From Cellulomonas composti (GTDB taxonomy: Bacteria > Actinomycetota > Actinomycetes > Actinomycetales > Cellulomonadaceae): a stretch of 64,000 nucleotides of DNA. A program made the position numbers and the translations under genes. The stretch covers positions 186,001-250,000 of the forward strand of contig NZ_BJWG01000003.1 in the NCBI RefSeq assembly GCF_007990245.1. The letters are read 5' to 3'. Shown one piece after another: positions 8,197-17,606 of the stretch (position 1 is the stretch's first letter; every line of letters begins with the position of its first letter). The notes under the pieces were generated by a model. It was not told where the DNA came from, did no database searches, and saw only the letters and a list, made by a program, of their open reading frames with translations.

Positions 8197-9366
8197 TCAA
8201 GTCATTTTCGAGGACCTTCGCCATCCTTTGCCCTCCCTTTCCGCGAGGCCCTCGAGCTCGAGCAAACCGAACGCTCCGAGCGTCTCGGCGACCCCCAGAC
8301 CGGCCGCCTGCGCGACGTCCTGCGAGCTGCGCGCGACGCGCGTCCCAAGCGCGTCGAGCACCCGGCGGCCGACCTCGTCGAGACCGTCGGTGGGGCGCCG
8401 GACGTCCTCGACGGCCGGCACGGCGTCCGGCCCGATCGCTCCCGCGAGCTCGACCACCTCGGCTCCGTCGGTGACGCACACGGCGACCCCTTCGCGCAGG
8501 AGCCGGTGGCAGCCTGCCGAGGCCATCGAGGTCACGGGCCCCGGCACCGCCCCGACGGGTCGCAGCAGGCGCTCGGCATGGTGCGCCGTGCTCAGGGCGC
8601 CCGACCGCCACGCCGCCTCCACGACCACGCACGCCGCGCCGATCGCGGCGATCAGCCTGTTGCGCTGCAGGAACCTGCTGCGCGTCGGCAACGCGCCCGG
8701 CGGCACCTCGCTGACCAGGGCGCCGCCCGCGGACAGCACCGCCTCGAACAGCGACGCGTTGCCGGACGGGTACGACCGGTCGACACCGCCGGCAAGCACC
8801 ACGAGCGTGCCGCCGGGCCGTGCGTGCGCACCCCGGTGCACCGCGGCGTCGATCCCGTACGCACCGCCGGACACGACGAGCAGTCCCGCGTCGGCCGCAC
8901 CCGCGGCGAGGTCGTACGCGACCCGCTCGCCGTAGGTCGTGGCGGCCCGGGAGCCGACGATCGCGACCGTCCCCCGCACGGCCCGAACCTCACCGCGCAC
9001 CCACAGACAGGGCGGAGCGCACGGACCGAGGTCGTCGAGACCCGCCGGCCAGTCGTCGTCGCCCGGGACGACCACGCGCACGCCCGTGGCTCCCGTCGGT
9101 GCCGGCCGCCCCAGCCGGGGCGCCCAGCGCCGCACCGCCCGCTCGAGCCTGGCGGCCGCCCCCGCCGACGCGTCGGGCAGCAACGCGCGGACCCCCGCGA
9201 CCACGCCGTCGTCGTCGAGACCCCCGCGCACGGCCGCGGTGAGCCGGTTCCACGCGTCGGACGCGCCGAGCGTCGCGATCAGCGTCCCGGCCACGTCGTC
9301 ACCCGGTTCGACCAGCCCGCTCCACGCCGCACGCGCCGTCCGCTCGTCGGCTACCACCTGCTCCAC
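8197..9366 (-). CDS. dprA: DNA-processing protein DprA/Smf
   Basis: Loads RecA on incoming single-stranded DNA in transformable bacteria; widely kept elsewhere. With GTG at 9366 the product is 389 residues. The Rossmann domain shows VAIVGSRAATTYG, VVSGGAYGIDAAVHRGA, LAGGVDRSYPSGN and the RNRLIAAIG segment. The C-terminal 60 residues look like a winged-helix domain (RVLDALGTRVARSSQDVAQAAGL). Upstream in-frame codons back to 9594 encode Arg/Gly-rich shadow sequence and were excluded. Next to comM and yraN, as in most actinobacteria. Confidence 0.93.
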   Translation of the reverse strand: MEQVVADERTARAAWSGLVEPGDDVAGTLIATLGASDAWNRLTAAVRGGLDDDGVVAGVRALLPDASAGAAARLERAVRRWAPRLGRPAPTGATGVRVVVPGDDDWPAGLDDLGPCAPPCLWVRGEVRAVRGTVAIVGSRAATTYGERVAYDLAAGAADAGLLVVSGGAYGIDAAVHRGAHARPGGTLVVLAGGVDRSYPSGNASLFEAVLSAGGALVSEVPPGALPTRSRFLQRNRLIAAIGAACVVVEAAWRSGALSTAHHAERLLRPVGAVPGPVTSMASAGCHRLLREGVAVCVTDGAEVVELAGAIGPDAVPAVEDVRRPTDGLDEVGRRVLDALGTRVARSSQDVAQAAGLGVAETLGAFGLLELEGLAEREGKGWRRSSKMT

Positions 9367-9475
9367 GTCGCCCCCACCCCGTTCGTCACGTTCTCGTCCC
9401 ACCCGTTTCCCACTGCCTCGGTTCTCGATTCCCCCTGCACGTCCTCGTCCACTGCACCGGCCGGCGTCCGCGCGT

Positions 9476-11002
9476 TCACGCGCCCTGCCCCCGCGTCCGG
9501 AGCGCGAGCGCATGCCCGACGTCCGACGGGTTCGGCGCGTCCCGCCCGGCAAGGTCCGCCAGGGTCCAGGCGACCCGGAGCACGCGGTCGACACCGCGCA
9601 GGCTCAACGTCCCGCGATCGACGGCACGGTCGAGACCCGACATCAGCGAGCGGTCCGCCCCGAGTCGCTCGCGCAGCCAGCCGCCCGGCACCTCGGCGTT
9701 GGTGCGCCACGGCGTTCCGGCGAGCCGGGCCGCCTGCGCATCGCGGGCGGCCCGCACGCGCGCAGCGACGGTCGCGCTCGACTCCCCCGCGACGGCGTCC
9801 GCGCGGGCCGGACCGAGCTCGACCTGCAGGTCGACGCGGTCGAGCAGCGGGCCGGAGAGCTTCCCGAAGTACCGGCGCCGCTGCTCGACCCGGCACGAGC
9901 AGTCCAGCCCCTTGCCCACGGCCCGGCCGCACGGGCACGGGTTGGCGGCGAGCACGAGCTGGAACCGCGCCGGGTAGCGCGCGGTGCCGTTGGCGCGGTG
10001 CAGGACGAGCTCGCCGTGCTCGAGCGGCTGGCGCAACGTCTGCAGGACCGCGGTGCTGAACTCGGGAGCCTCGTCGAGGAAGAGCACCCCGCGGTGCGCA
10101 CGGGAGGCCGAACCGGGGCGCGGCATCCCCGATCCCCCACCGACGACGCTCGCGGGCGTCGCGGTGTGGTGCGGATCCTCGAACGGCGGCCGCCGCAGCA
10201 GCCCGCCGCCCGGGTCGAACGCGCCCGCGACCGAGTGCACGGCCGTCACCTCGACGGCCTCCTGCTCCGAGAGGTCGGGAAGCAGGCCGGGCAGACGCGC
10301 CGCGAGCATCGTCTTGCCGGTCCCGGGCGGGCCGACCATGAGCAGGTGGTGCCCACCTGCCGCGGCCACCTCGAGGCAGCCGCGCGCCTCGACCTGACCG
10401 ACCACGTCGGCCAGGTCGAGCGACTGCTCCTGCGGTCGTTCCGCGACCGGTTCGACGAGCACCACGGGCACCTCGTCCGGGATCGCCACGTCCGCGCCGT
10501 ACCAGCCCGCCACCTCGGCGAGGCAGGCCGCACCCCGCACCTCGGCGCCCGGGACGAGCGCGGCCTCCTCCGCGTTCCCCGCGGGCACGACGACGCGCGG
10601 CAGACCCGCCGCGACGGCAGCGGCCACCGCCGGCAGGATCCCGCGCACCGGGCGCAGTCGACCGTCCAGACCCAGCTCCCCCAGGTGGACGACGCCCGCC
10701 GTCCGGACGGGGTCGATGATCTCCGCGCCGGCGAGGATCGCGACGGCGACACCCAGGTCGAAGCCGGTGCCTGACTTCGGCAACGACGCGGGCGACAGGT
10801 TGACGGTCACGCGCCGGTTCGGCCAGGCGAGTCCCGACGAGCTCACCGCAGCCCGGACCCGGTCACGCGACTCGGCGAGCGCAGCATCGGGCAGACCGAC
10901 GAGCGTGAACGCCGGCAGCGAAGCCGCGAGGTGCGCCTCGACCTCGACGACGTGCCCGGACAGCCCGACGAGCCCGACCGCCAGCGTGCGCCCGAGCGCC
11001 AT
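9476..11002 (-). CDS. comM: ComM/YifB family AAA+ ATPase (Mg-chelatase-like)
   Basis: ATPase related to the ComM branch-migration helicase. 508 residues from ATG 11002 (MALGRTLAVGLVGLSGHVVEV). An N-terminal Lon-like domain (to about 170, with NLSPASLPKSGTGFDLGVAV) is followed by the AAA+ module: Walker A GPPGTGKT at 224-231, Walker B FLDEAPEF, and a sensor region NPCPCG with a cysteine cluster (CSCRVEQRRRY). The start overlaps the yraN stop by one base. Confidence 0.94.
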   Translation of the reverse strand: MALGRTLAVGLVGLSGHVVEVEAHLAASLPAFTLVGLPDAALAESRDRVRAAVSSSGLAWPNRRVTVNLSPASLPKSGTGFDLGVAVAILAGAEIIDPVRTAGVVHLGELGLDGRLRPVRGILPAVAAAVAAGLPRVVVPAGNAEEAALVPGAEVRGAACLAEVAGWYGADVAIPDEVPVVLVEPVAERPQEQSLDLADVVGQVEARGCLEVAAAGGHHLLMVGPPGTGKTMLAARLPGLLPDLSEQEAVEVTAVHSVAGAFDPGGGLLRRPPFEDPHHTATPASVVGGGSGMPRPGSASRAHRGVLFLDEAPEFSTAVLQTLRQPLEHGELVLHRANGTARYPARFQLVLAANPCPCGRAVGKGLDCSCRVEQRRRYFGKLSGPLLDRVDLQVELGPARADAVAGESSATVAARVRAARDAQAARLAGTPWRTNAEVPGGWLRERLGADRSLMSGLDRAVDRGTLSLRGVDRVLRVAWTLADLAGRDAPNPSDVGHALALRTRGQGA

Positions 11003-11355
11003 CAGAGCCCCATCAGGTGCTCGACCTGGGGCGCGCCGGCCGCGGGCAGCACCACCGCGATCACGTCCACACGCAGCGTGCACCCGGGATGCGGGTGCTC
11101 GCGCATCCAGCGCCCGGCGAGCCCGCGCACGCGGGCCAGCTTGGCGTGGGTCACGGCCTCGGCGGGGTGACCGAAGCGCAGCGAACGGCGTGTCTTGACC
11201 TCGATCACGACGACCTCGCGGCCTTCGAGTGCGACGAGGTCGAGCTCACCCTCCGAACAGCGCCAGTTGCGCTCGATCACCCGCCACCCGAGCCGCACCA
11301 CGTGCGCGGCTGCGACGTCCTCCCCGTACCGCCCGACAGCATCCTTCGCGCGCAT
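11002..11355 (-). CDS. YraN/UPF0102 family endonuclease-like protein
   Basis: 117 residues from ATG 11355 with GGAGG nine bases upstream. Shows the PD-(D/E)xK core of this family: GRYGEDVAAAHVVRLGW, then CSEGELDLVALEG and VVVIEVKTRRS. Its biological task is not known; it is nearly always beside comM-dprA. The long in-frame extension upstream to 11607 is not conserved in composition and was excluded. The 125 bp up to the DUF2469 gene show no further gene. Confidence 0.9.
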   Translation of the reverse strand: MRAKDAVGRYGEDVAAAHVVRLGWRVIERNWRCSEGELDLVALEGREVVVIEVKTRRSLRFGHPAEAVTHAKLARVRGLAGRWMREHPHPGCTLRVDVIAVVLPAAGAPQVEHLMGL

Positions 11356-11480
11356 CTGCCACCACCTCCGGGCAGCACGCTGGCAGTCCGGGACCGGGTC
11401 GGTGCGCGCGCACGACCCGATCGGAGGGGTGCCGCCGACGATCCGGGGCTGGGGGCGGGTGGCGCGAGCCGGCCGTGCTG

Positions 11481-11804
11481 CTAGCGGGGGAAGCCGGGAC
11501 CGCCGCCGAGGTCGAGCTCGGCCTTGGCGAGCTCCTCGACGTTGACGTCCTTGAACGTCACGACGCGCACGGACTTCACGAACCGGGCCGAGCGGTACAC
11601 GTCCCACACCCAGGCGTCGGCGAGCGTCAGCTCGAAGTACACCTCACCCGCCGCCGACCTCACCTGCAGGTCCACCTGGTTCGCCAGGTAGAACCGTCGT
11701 TCGGTCTCGACGACGTACGAGAAGAGGCCGACCACGTCGCGGTACTCGCGGTACAGCGCGAGCTCCATGTCGGTCTCGTAGTTCTCCAGGTCCTCCGCGC
11801 TCAC
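11481..11804 (-). CDS. DUF2469 family conserved actinobacterial protein
   Basis: 107-residue soluble acidic protein, VSAEDLENYETDMELALYRE at the N-terminus from GTG 11804. Highly conserved in actinobacteria immediately after rnhB; function unknown. Only 7 nt separate it from the rnhB stop, so it is probably co-translated. No catalytic motif is visible. Confidence 0.9.
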   Translation of the reverse strand: MSAEDLENYETDMELALYREYRDVVGLFSYVVETERRFYLANQVDLQVRSAAGEVYFELTLADAWVWDVYRSARFVKSVRVVTFKDVNVEELAKAELDLGGGPGFPR

Positions 11805-11811
11805 GCGCCCA

Positions 11812-12537
11812 TCATCCCCCACCGCCGGGCACGACGACGTCCGCGACAGGCATCGGCGCCGACGACGACTCGGCGAGCACGCCCGGGAGCCGCCACGAGC
11901 GCCGGTGCAGCACGCTCGGCCCGAGCTCACGCAGCGCCTCGAGGTGCACAGGTGCCGCGTAGCCCTTGTTCTCGTCCCAGCGGTAGGCCGGGTGCGCGTC
12001 GGCGAGGGCCACCATCAGCGCGTCACGCTCGCACTTGGCCAGCACGCTCGCGGCCGCCACGCTCGCGCACGTCCGGTCCGCCTTGACCCGCAGGTGCACC
12101 CGCGGCGGGACCGTCGCGACCTCGTCGTCGTCGAACAGTCCGCCCTGGGCCGGGGGCGTGAGCCAGTCGTGCGAGCCGTCGAGCAGCACGGCGTCGACGG
12201 GCCCCACCTCGTCGGCCACCCGCGCGAGCGCGCGCGTCCCGGCGAGCCGCAGCGCAGCGATGATGCCGACCTCGTCGATCTCCGCGGCGCTCGCGTGCCC
12301 CACCGCTCGCGCCAGGCCCCAGCGCTGCAGCGCGGGCAGCAGCGCCTCGCGCGCACCGGGGGTCAGGAGCTTGGAGTCCGCGACGCCACGCGGCGCCGAC
12401 CTCGTCGAGACCCCGACGACGACCACGCCGACGGACACCGGCCCCGCGAGCGACCCGCGGCCCACCTCGTCCATACCCGCGAGGAGACGCGCGCCGTCGC
12501 GCAGCAGCGCTCGCTCGTGACGCAGGTGCACGCTCAT
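11812..12537 (-). CDS. rnhB: Ribonuclease HII
   Basis: Cleaves RNA in RNA-DNA hybrids and single ribonucleotides in DNA. 241 residues. N-terminal active-site motif [14 protein letters not shown] supplies the D-E pair; [13 protein letters not shown] and [14 protein letters not shown] give the other acidic residues. A Gly/Val/Pro-rich C-terminal tail follows the core. The ATG overlaps the lepB stop (ATGA). Confidence 0.95.
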   Translation of the reverse strand: MSVHLRHERALLRDGARLLAGMDEVGRGSLAGPVSVGVVVVGVSTRSAPRGVADSKLLTPGAREALLPALQRWGLARAVGHASAAEIDEVGIIAALRLAGTRALARVADEVGPVDAVLLDGSHDWLTPPAQGGLFDDDEVATVPPRVHLRVKADRTCASVAAASVLAKCERDALMVALADAHPAYRWDENKGYAAPVHLEALRELGPSVLHRRSWRLPGVLAESSSAPMPVADVVVPGGGG

Positions 12538-13346
12538 GACGGGTCGGGAACGTCCTCGAACGTCTCGCCGGGGTTGTGCAGGATCTTCGCTCGGTCGAGC
12601 GGCCACACCACGACGAACGCCTTGCCGACGACGTTGTCCTCGGGGATCGAGCCGCCGCCGGGCTCGCCCATGTGCCGACGCGAGTCCGCCGAGTGCGGGC
12701 GGTTGTCCCCCATCACCCACAGGCTGTCCGCCGGGACGGTGGTCTCGAACGGGCTCTCGCACGGCTCGACGCCCTCGGCGAGGTACGGCTCGTCGAGCGC
12801 GACGCCGTTGACGGTGAGCTGGGTGCCCGGCCCGTCGCACGAGACGTGGTCCCCCGGCAGCCCGATCACGCGCTTGACGAGGTGCTCACCCGCGTCCTGC
12901 GGATAGAGCCCGATGAAGGTCAGCACGTCGTTGAGCGTCCGCCGCACCGCGGAGGGCTCCTCGGCGACCTGGCCCTCGAGCCAGTCGCCCGGGTCCTTGA
13001 ACACGACGATGTCGCCACGCTCGAGGTCGAACGGACCCGGGGTCAGCTTGCTGACCATGATCCGGTCGTCCTCGATCAGGGTGTCGTGCATCGACGAGCT
13101 GGGGATGAAGAACGCCTGCACCAGGAACGTCTTGACGAGCCAGGACAGCACCAGTGCCGAGACGAGGATGATCGCGACCTCGCGCAGCAGCGAGCCGCGG
13201 GCGGGTTCCTTCGTGCCGCGCGAGCGGTGCGACGACGAGCCGGCGGGGAAGATCTCGTCGGCCGGAGGTGAGTCCGGGGGCGAGGGCTCGGGCCCTGCCG
13301 TCGCGGCGGTGCCCGCCGGCTGCTCGCCGGTCGAATCGTGCGTCAT
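12534..13346 (-). CDS. lepB: Type I signal peptidase
   Basis: Membrane serine peptidase that removes signal peptides. 270 residues from ATG 13346 with GAGGA eight bases upstream. A Pro/Ser-rich cytoplasmic segment (1-52) leads to one transmembrane helix (about 55-80), then the catalytic PSSSMHDTL with S85 and the general-base K158 in [11 protein letters not shown]; the [11 protein letters not shown] box is near the C-terminus. One membrane helix is typical of Gram-positive enzymes. Confidence 0.95.
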   Translation of the reverse strand: MTHDSTGEQPAGTAATAGPEPSPPDSPPADEIFPAGSSSHRSRGTKEPARGSLLREVAIILVSALVLSWLVKTFLVQAFFIPSSSMHDTLIEDDRIMVSKLTPGPFDLERGDIVVFKDPGDWLEGQVAEEPSAVRRTLNDVLTFIGLYPQDAGEHLVKRVIGLPGDHVSCDGPGTQLTVNGVALDEPYLAEGVEPCESPFETTVPADSLWVMGDNRPHSADSRRHMGEPGGGSIPEDNVVGKAFVVVWPLDRAKILHNPGETFEDVPDPS

Positions 13347-13539
13347 CGTTCCGTCCTCGCTGGTCTCTTCTGCGCCGCTGCCCGCAGCGCGAGCCGACCA
13401 GCCTTGTGCGTGCCGGTGCTCCGGCCCGTCCTCGACGCTGCGACCCACCCGCACACTCTCGCACGCCGACCTTGCCGTCGCCGCACCGGTCCAGGCTGCG
13501 GCGCGCCGATCCCGGCACGCCGATCCAGCCCCCGGCACG

Positions 13540-13577
13540 CCGAAGGGCGGCCACCCTCGCAGGTGACCGCCCTTCGG
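13540..13577 (-). terminator. Intrinsic terminator after rplS
   Basis: Arms CCGAAGGGCGG (13540-13550) and CCGCCCTTCGG (13567-13577), 11 bp, with a further CACC/GGTG pairing inside. It sits in the 266-bp gap between rplS and lepB, which holds no gene and should carry the lepB promoter. Confidence 0.82.
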
Positions 13578-13612
13578 ACGGAGCGCAGGAGCTCAGGCCC
13601 GTGGGCCTGTGC

Positions 13613-13954
13613 TCACCGCTTCTCCTTGATCTTGGCCTTCTTGCCGCGCAGGCCACGCAGGTAGTACAGCTTCGCGCGACGCACGTCACCGCGCGTGATG
13701 ACCTCGATGGACTCCAGCGACGGGGCGTGCAGCGGGAACGTCCGCTCGACGCCGACCTGGAAGCTGATCTTGCGGACGGTGAACGTCTCGCGGACGCCGT
13801 CGCCCTGACGCGCGATCACGACGCCCTGGAACGCCTGGACGCGCGAGCGGTTGCCCTCGACGACCTTGACGTTGACCTTGACGGTGTCGCCCGCCCGGAA
13901 CTCGGGGATGTCGGACCGCAGCGAGGCGGCGTCGACCTGGTCCAGCGTGTGCAT
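13613..13954 (-). CDS. rplS: 50S ribosomal protein L19
   Basis: 113 residues from ATG 13954 ([19 protein letters not shown]), with GGGAG eight bases upstream. The family core [27 protein letters not shown] and [20 protein letters not shown] is complete. The next gene upstream is trmD, 243 bp away; that gap shows no gene and probably carries an rplS promoter. Confidence 0.97.
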   Translation of the reverse strand: MHTLDQVDAASLRSDIPEFRAGDTVKVNVKVVEGNRSRVQAFQGVVIARQGDGVRETFTVRKISFQVGVERTFPLHAPSLESIEVITRGDVRRAKLYYLRGLRGKKAKIKEKR

Positions 13955-14197
13955 GTTGTCTCCCGGCCCTGCCACAGGTCAGGGACGCGTCCGGGGACGC
14001 CGCCGTGAGCGGCCGACGTCCCGATGGTCTGGTCCGGTGCGTCCGGCGCGACCGACTGGTCGACCGGGTGGGTCGTGGTTCGTCTCCCCCGTGGCAGAGA
14101 CGCGACCGCGCGCGCACCAACGGGCAAGTCTGCCACAACGGGCGCGCCCGCAGGTAATCGGTCGTCCTGGGTCCGGCTGAGGACCTGGACGACCCGC

Positions 14198-14950
14198 TCA
14201 CAGCGGCGGGAGCGCCACCTCGGCGAGCACGGCGCGGTCCCGCGAGTCGAGCGACGCCGGATCGAGCGCCTCCACCATGTCCGGGCGCTGCGTCGCGGTC
14301 CGCCGCAGCGCCTCGTCGCGCCGCCACCGTGCGATCTGGCCGTGGTGACCCGACAGCAGCACCGGCGGCACGTCGAGCCCGGCCCAGCTCGCGGGCTTGG
14401 TGTAGACGGGGTACTCGAGCAGCCCGGCCGCACCGTGGGACTCCTCGACGAGCGACTCGGGGTTCCCGATGACGCCCGGCAGCAGCCGCGCGACCGCCTC
14501 GACGACCACGAGCGCGGCGACCTCGCCGCCGTTGAGGACGTAGTCCCCGAGCGACAGCTCGCTGACCCGCACGCCGCGCGCCCGGTAGTGCTCGGCGACG
14601 CGCGCGTCGATCCCCTCGTAGCGGCCGCACGCGAGCACGAGGTGCTCCTCGGGGGCCAGCCGCTCGGCCGTGCGCTGCGTGAACAACGCGCCGGAGGGCG
14701 TCGGGAGGACGAGGTGCGCGTCGGGCGTCAGCACCTCGTCGAGCGCCGTGCCCCACACGTCGGGTCGCATGACCATGCCCGCGCCGCCGCCGAAGGGCGT
14801 GTCGTCGACCGTGCGGTGGCGGTCGGTGGTCCAGTCGCGCAGGTCGTGCACGCGCAGGTCGAGCAGGCCCGACTCGCGGGCCTTGCCGACCAGCGACAGC
14901 TCGAGCGGCGCGAGGTAGTCGGGGAAGATCGTCAGGACGTCGATGCGCAC
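14198..14950 (-). CDS. trmD: tRNA (guanine37-N1)-methyltransferase
   Basis: SPOUT methyltransferase preventing +1 frameshifts. 250 residues from GTG 14950 ([16 protein letters not shown]). The knot region shows [15 protein letters not shown] and [16 protein letters not shown], with the basic C-terminal domain after it. Only 2 nt separate it from the rimM stop. A much longer in-frame reading upstream is a shadow of rimM. Confidence 0.96.
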   Translation of the reverse strand: MRIDVLTIFPDYLAPLELSLVGKARESGLLDLRVHDLRDWTTDRHRTVDDTPFGGGAGMVMRPDVWGTALDEVLTPDAHLVLPTPSGALFTQRTAERLAPEEHLVLACGRYEGIDARVAEHYRARGVRVSELSLGDYVLNGGEVAALVVVEAVARLLPGVIGNPESLVEESHGAAGLLEYPVYTKPASWAGLDVPPVLLSGHHGQIARWRRDEALRRTATQRPDMVEALDPASLDSRDRAVLAEVALPPL

Positions 14951-14952
14951 GG

Positions 14953-15492
14953 TCAGCCCCTCGTCTCGTCGGACACGACCAGGCGCGCGACGTCGGACGC
15001 GAGCAGCCCGCCCGGCGGGTCGAGCACGACCCGCCCGCCCGGCACGTCGACGACCGGCACGATCGCGCTCACGAACGGGACGAGCGTGCGCGCCCCGTCG
15101 GGCTCGCGGAGTACCAGGACGTCGTGCGCGGGCAGGTGCTCGAGCCCGACGAGCTCGCCGACGACCGTGCCGTCCGCGAGCTCGGCGCGCAGGCCGGCGA
15201 GCTCGTGCGGGTACCAGGCGTCGTCCTCGTCGGACGCGTCCTCCTCGACCAGGAGCGTGGTCCCGGCGGCCTGCTCGGCGGACGTGCGGTCCGTGAGCTC
15301 GACGAACGAGACGTACCACCGGCCCTGCTGGATGCGCGTGGAGCGCACGGTGAGCACCGGGAGCTGCGCCGAGTCCGTGCGCAGCACGGCACCGTCGGCG
15401 AGCCGTTCGTCGGGCGCGTCGGTGCGCAGGTCGAGCGCGACCTCGCCGCGCAGGCCGTGGGCACGCCCGATGCGGGCGACGGTCAGCTGCAT
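14953..15492 (-). CDS. rimM: 16S rRNA processing protein RimM
   Basis: Assists maturation of the 30S head with S19. 179 residues from ATG 15492 with AAGGAG five bases upstream. N-terminal RimM barrel ([20 protein letters not shown]) and C-terminal PRC barrel ([34 protein letters not shown]). A 15-bp hairpin separates it from rpsP and the KH gene. Confidence 0.94.
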   Translation of the reverse strand: MQLTVARIGRAHGLRGEVALDLRTDAPDERLADGAVLRTDSAQLPVLTVRSTRIQQGRWYVSFVELTDRTSAEQAAGTTLLVEEDASDEDDAWYPHELAGLRAELADGTVVGELVGLEHLPAHDVLVLREPDGARTLVPFVSAIVPVVDVPGGRVVLDPPGGLLASDVARLVVSDETRG

Positions 15493-15547
15493 GCTCGCTC
15501 CTTGCGGGAGGGACCGGAGTGGTGGGTGGCACTGCCGCACAGACGGC

Positions 15548-15583
15548 GGAGGCCCGACCCCCAGGTTAGGGGGTCGGGCCTCC
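15548..15583 (-). terminator. Strong hairpin between the KH gene and rimM
   Basis: Perfect 15-base arms GGAGGCCCGACCCCC (15548-15562) and its complement (15569-15583) with the 6-nt loop AGGTTA. It follows the KH-gene stop by 21 nt. It would stop or strongly reduce read-through from rpsP into rimM-trmD, even though the two groups are usually treated as one operon. Confidence 0.85.
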
Positions 15584-15603
15584 GGGAAGCGTCCTGCGAC
15601 TGC

Positions 15604-15843
15604 TCAGCGACGGTCGACGTCGACGACGTCGACACGGACCGAGCCGTCGGCCGAGAGGGCTCCGACAACCGTGCGCAGCGCCTTGGCGGTGCGCCCGCCG
15701 CGGCCGATGACCCGTCCGAGGTCCTCGGGGTGAACCCGGACCTCGAGCAGCTCGCCGCGTCGCAGCGAGGAGGAGCTCACGTGCACGTCGTCCGGGTGGT
15801 CGACGATGCCGCGCACCAGGTGCTCGAGAGCGTCGGCGAGCAT
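15604..15843 (-). CDS. khpA: KH-domain RNA-binding protein (KhpA/UPF0109 type)
   Basis: 79 residues with a single type-II KH domain: the GxxG loop lies in LGRVIGRGGRTAKALRTVV. KhpA with KhpB binds RNA and affects cell division in Firmicutes; the actinobacterial role is less clear. The ATG overlaps the rpsP stop by one base, the usual position of this gene. Confidence 0.92.
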   Translation of the reverse strand: MLADALEHLVRGIVDHPDDVHVSSSSLRRGELLEVRVHPEDLGRVIGRGGRTAKALRTVVGALSADGSVRVDVVDVDRR

Positions 15844-16289
15844 CAGGCCTGCTCGTCCTCGACGGCCGCAGCCTCGTCGGCGACGACCTCGGGCTCGACC
15901 GGCGCCTCGGCGGCGGCCTTCTTCTCGGACGCCTTCGCCTTGACCTTCTCGGCGTCGGCGGCGACGGCCTCGACGGCCGCGGTCGCGTCGGCCTTGCCGG
16001 CCTTGACGCGCAGGGTGCCCTCGGCGCCCGGCAGGCCCTTGAACTTCTGCCAGTCGCCGGTGACCTTGAGGAGCGCGAGGACCTGCTCGGTCGGCTGCGC
16101 GCCGACGCCGAGCCAGTACTGCGCACGCTCGGACTTGACCTCGATGAGCGACGGCTCCTCGGTCGGGTGGTACTTGCCGATCTCCTCGATCACGCGGCCG
16201 TCGCGCTTGGTGCGCGAGTCGGCGACGACGATGCGGTAGTACGGAGCGCGGATCTTGCCGAGACGCTTCAGACGGATCTTGGTGGCCAC
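15843..16289 (-). CDS. rpsP: 30S ribosomal protein S16 with Ala/Glu/Val-rich tail
   Basis: 148 residues from GTG 16289 ([20 protein letters not shown]). The first 85 or so residues are a normal S16 ([19 protein letters not shown]). The last 60 are a low-complexity tail ([20 protein letters not shown], then acidic to the end). AGGAGA lies about ten bases upstream. The 193-bp gap to the amidohydrolase gene shows no other gene and must hold the rpsP promoter. Confidence 0.96.
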   Translation of the reverse strand: MATKIRLKRLGKIRAPYYRIVVADSRTKRDGRVIEEIGKYHPTEEPSLIEVKSERAQYWLGVGAQPTEQVLALLKVTGDWQKFKGLPGAEGTLRVKAGKADATAAVEAVAADAEKVKAKASEKKAAAEAPVEPEVVADEAAAVEDEQA

Positions 16290-16482
16290 GTGGTGGTCTT
16301 CTCCTGGATTCAGCTGGGGAGTCGTCCCGCGCATCCCGTGGGGTTAGGGCGCGCCGGTCCGACGAAGGACGCGACGACGTCGGGTAGAGGGGCCGACGAC
16401 GCCGAGTACAGCCGACCATCATGCCAGACGCCGGCGCCCCGCCCAACCCGCCTCGGGTTCGTCGCGACCGGCGCGCGTGCGC

Positions 16483-17577
16483 TCAGGCGTGCCGCACGCC
16501 GCGCAGCACGACCGCTCGGGGGTGCTGCAGCGCCCCGACGTCCAGCCGCGGGTCGCTGTCGTACACGACGAGGTCCGCGCTCGCGCCCTCCGTCAGACCG
16601 TCGACCCCGAGCCACTCGCGCGTCCGCCAGGACGCGGCCGCGACGACCTCACGCGCCGGGATGCCGGCAGCGGCCAGCTCGAGCGCCTCGTCGGCGATGC
16701 GGCCGTGGCCGATCGTCCCGCCGGCGTCCGTCCCGACGAGGATCGGCACGCCCGCGTCGTGCAGGTCGCGCACGTGCCCGTACCGGCGGGCGCCCATCGC
16801 GCTCATCCGCGCGGCGAACCGCGGGTAGCGGGCCTGGCCCTGCGCCGCGATCGCCTCGAACTGCGCGATCTGCAGCAGCGTCGCGGTGACGGGTACGCCC
16901 AGGTCGGCGATGCGCTCGATCTGGGCGGGTGTGGCGCCCGTGGCGTGCTCGAGGCAGTCGATCCCGGCATCCAGCAGCGGGTCGAGCGACTCGGTCGCGA
17001 ACGTGTGCGCCGTGACCCGCGCACCGGCGTCGTGCGCGGCCGCCACGGCCCGCGTCAGCACGTCGTCGGGCCACAGCGGCGTCAGGTCGCCGGCGGGGCC
17101 GAGGTCGCGGTCGATCCAGTCCGCGACGAGCTTGACCCAGCCGTCGCCGCGCACCGCCTCGGCGTGCACCGCGCCGGGCAGGTCGCGCACGTCGGGCAGC
17201 TCGAGTCCGTAGTGGCGCAGGTAGCGCTTCGGGCGCGCGAGGTGGTGGCCGGCGCGGATCAGGCGAGGCAGGTCGTCGCGGGCGTGCACCCATGACGTGT
17301 CCGCCGGCGAACCCGCGTCGCGGATCAGCAGCACGCCGGCGTCCCGGTCCGCGACCGCCTGCCGCTCCGCGGTCGCGCGATCGACCGGGCCGTCGGCAGC
17401 GAGCCCGACGTGGCAGTGCACGTCCACCAGACCGGGCAGCACCCAGCCCTCGATCGTCGTCGTCGTCGCGCGCGCCGGACGCTCGAACGTGAGGCGCCCG
17501 CCCAGCACCCACGCCTCGCCCGCCTCGCGATCGTCGTCGACGACGATCGTCCCGCGCAGGTGCAGCACGTCGGTCAT
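16483..17577 (-). CDS. Amidohydrolase-family metal-dependent hydrolase
   Basis: 364-residue cytoplasmic enzyme of the amidohydrolase superfamily (imidazolonepropionase/prolidase-like). Metal ligands: HCH in GLVDVHCHVGLA, a lysine in GWVKLVADW, His in ARVTAHTFA and CLEHAT, and Asp in ILVGTDAGGTIGHG. The C-terminal segment SADLVVYDSDPRLD returns to the composite beta domain. Substrate unknown. A gene of this type between rpsP and ffh is recurrent in actinobacteria, suggesting a conserved but undefined role. Confidence 0.85.
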   Translation of the reverse strand: MTDVLHLRGTIVVDDDREAGEAWVLGGRLTFERPARATTTTIEGWVLPGLVDVHCHVGLAADGPVDRATAERQAVADRDAGVLLIRDAGSPADTSWVHARDDLPRLIRAGHHLARPKRYLRHYGLELPDVRDLPGAVHAEAVRGDGWVKLVADWIDRDLGPAGDLTPLWPDDVLTRAVAAAHDAGARVTAHTFATESLDPLLDAGIDCLEHATGATPAQIERIADLGVPVTATLLQIAQFEAIAAQGQARYPRFAARMSAMGARRYGHVRDLHDAGVPILVGTDAGGTIGHGRIADEALELAAAGIPAREVVAAASWRTREWLGVDGLTEGASADLVVYDSDPRLDVGALQHPRAVVLRGVRHA

Positions 17578-17606
17578 GCGGGGCTCCCGCTCAGCGATCC
17601 GGGAGC

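Noticed and set aside
13955..14197. An rplS leader RNA or promoter in the trmD-rplS gap
   Set aside because: Only weak hexamers (GCAGACT region) are visible and no stable structure was found.
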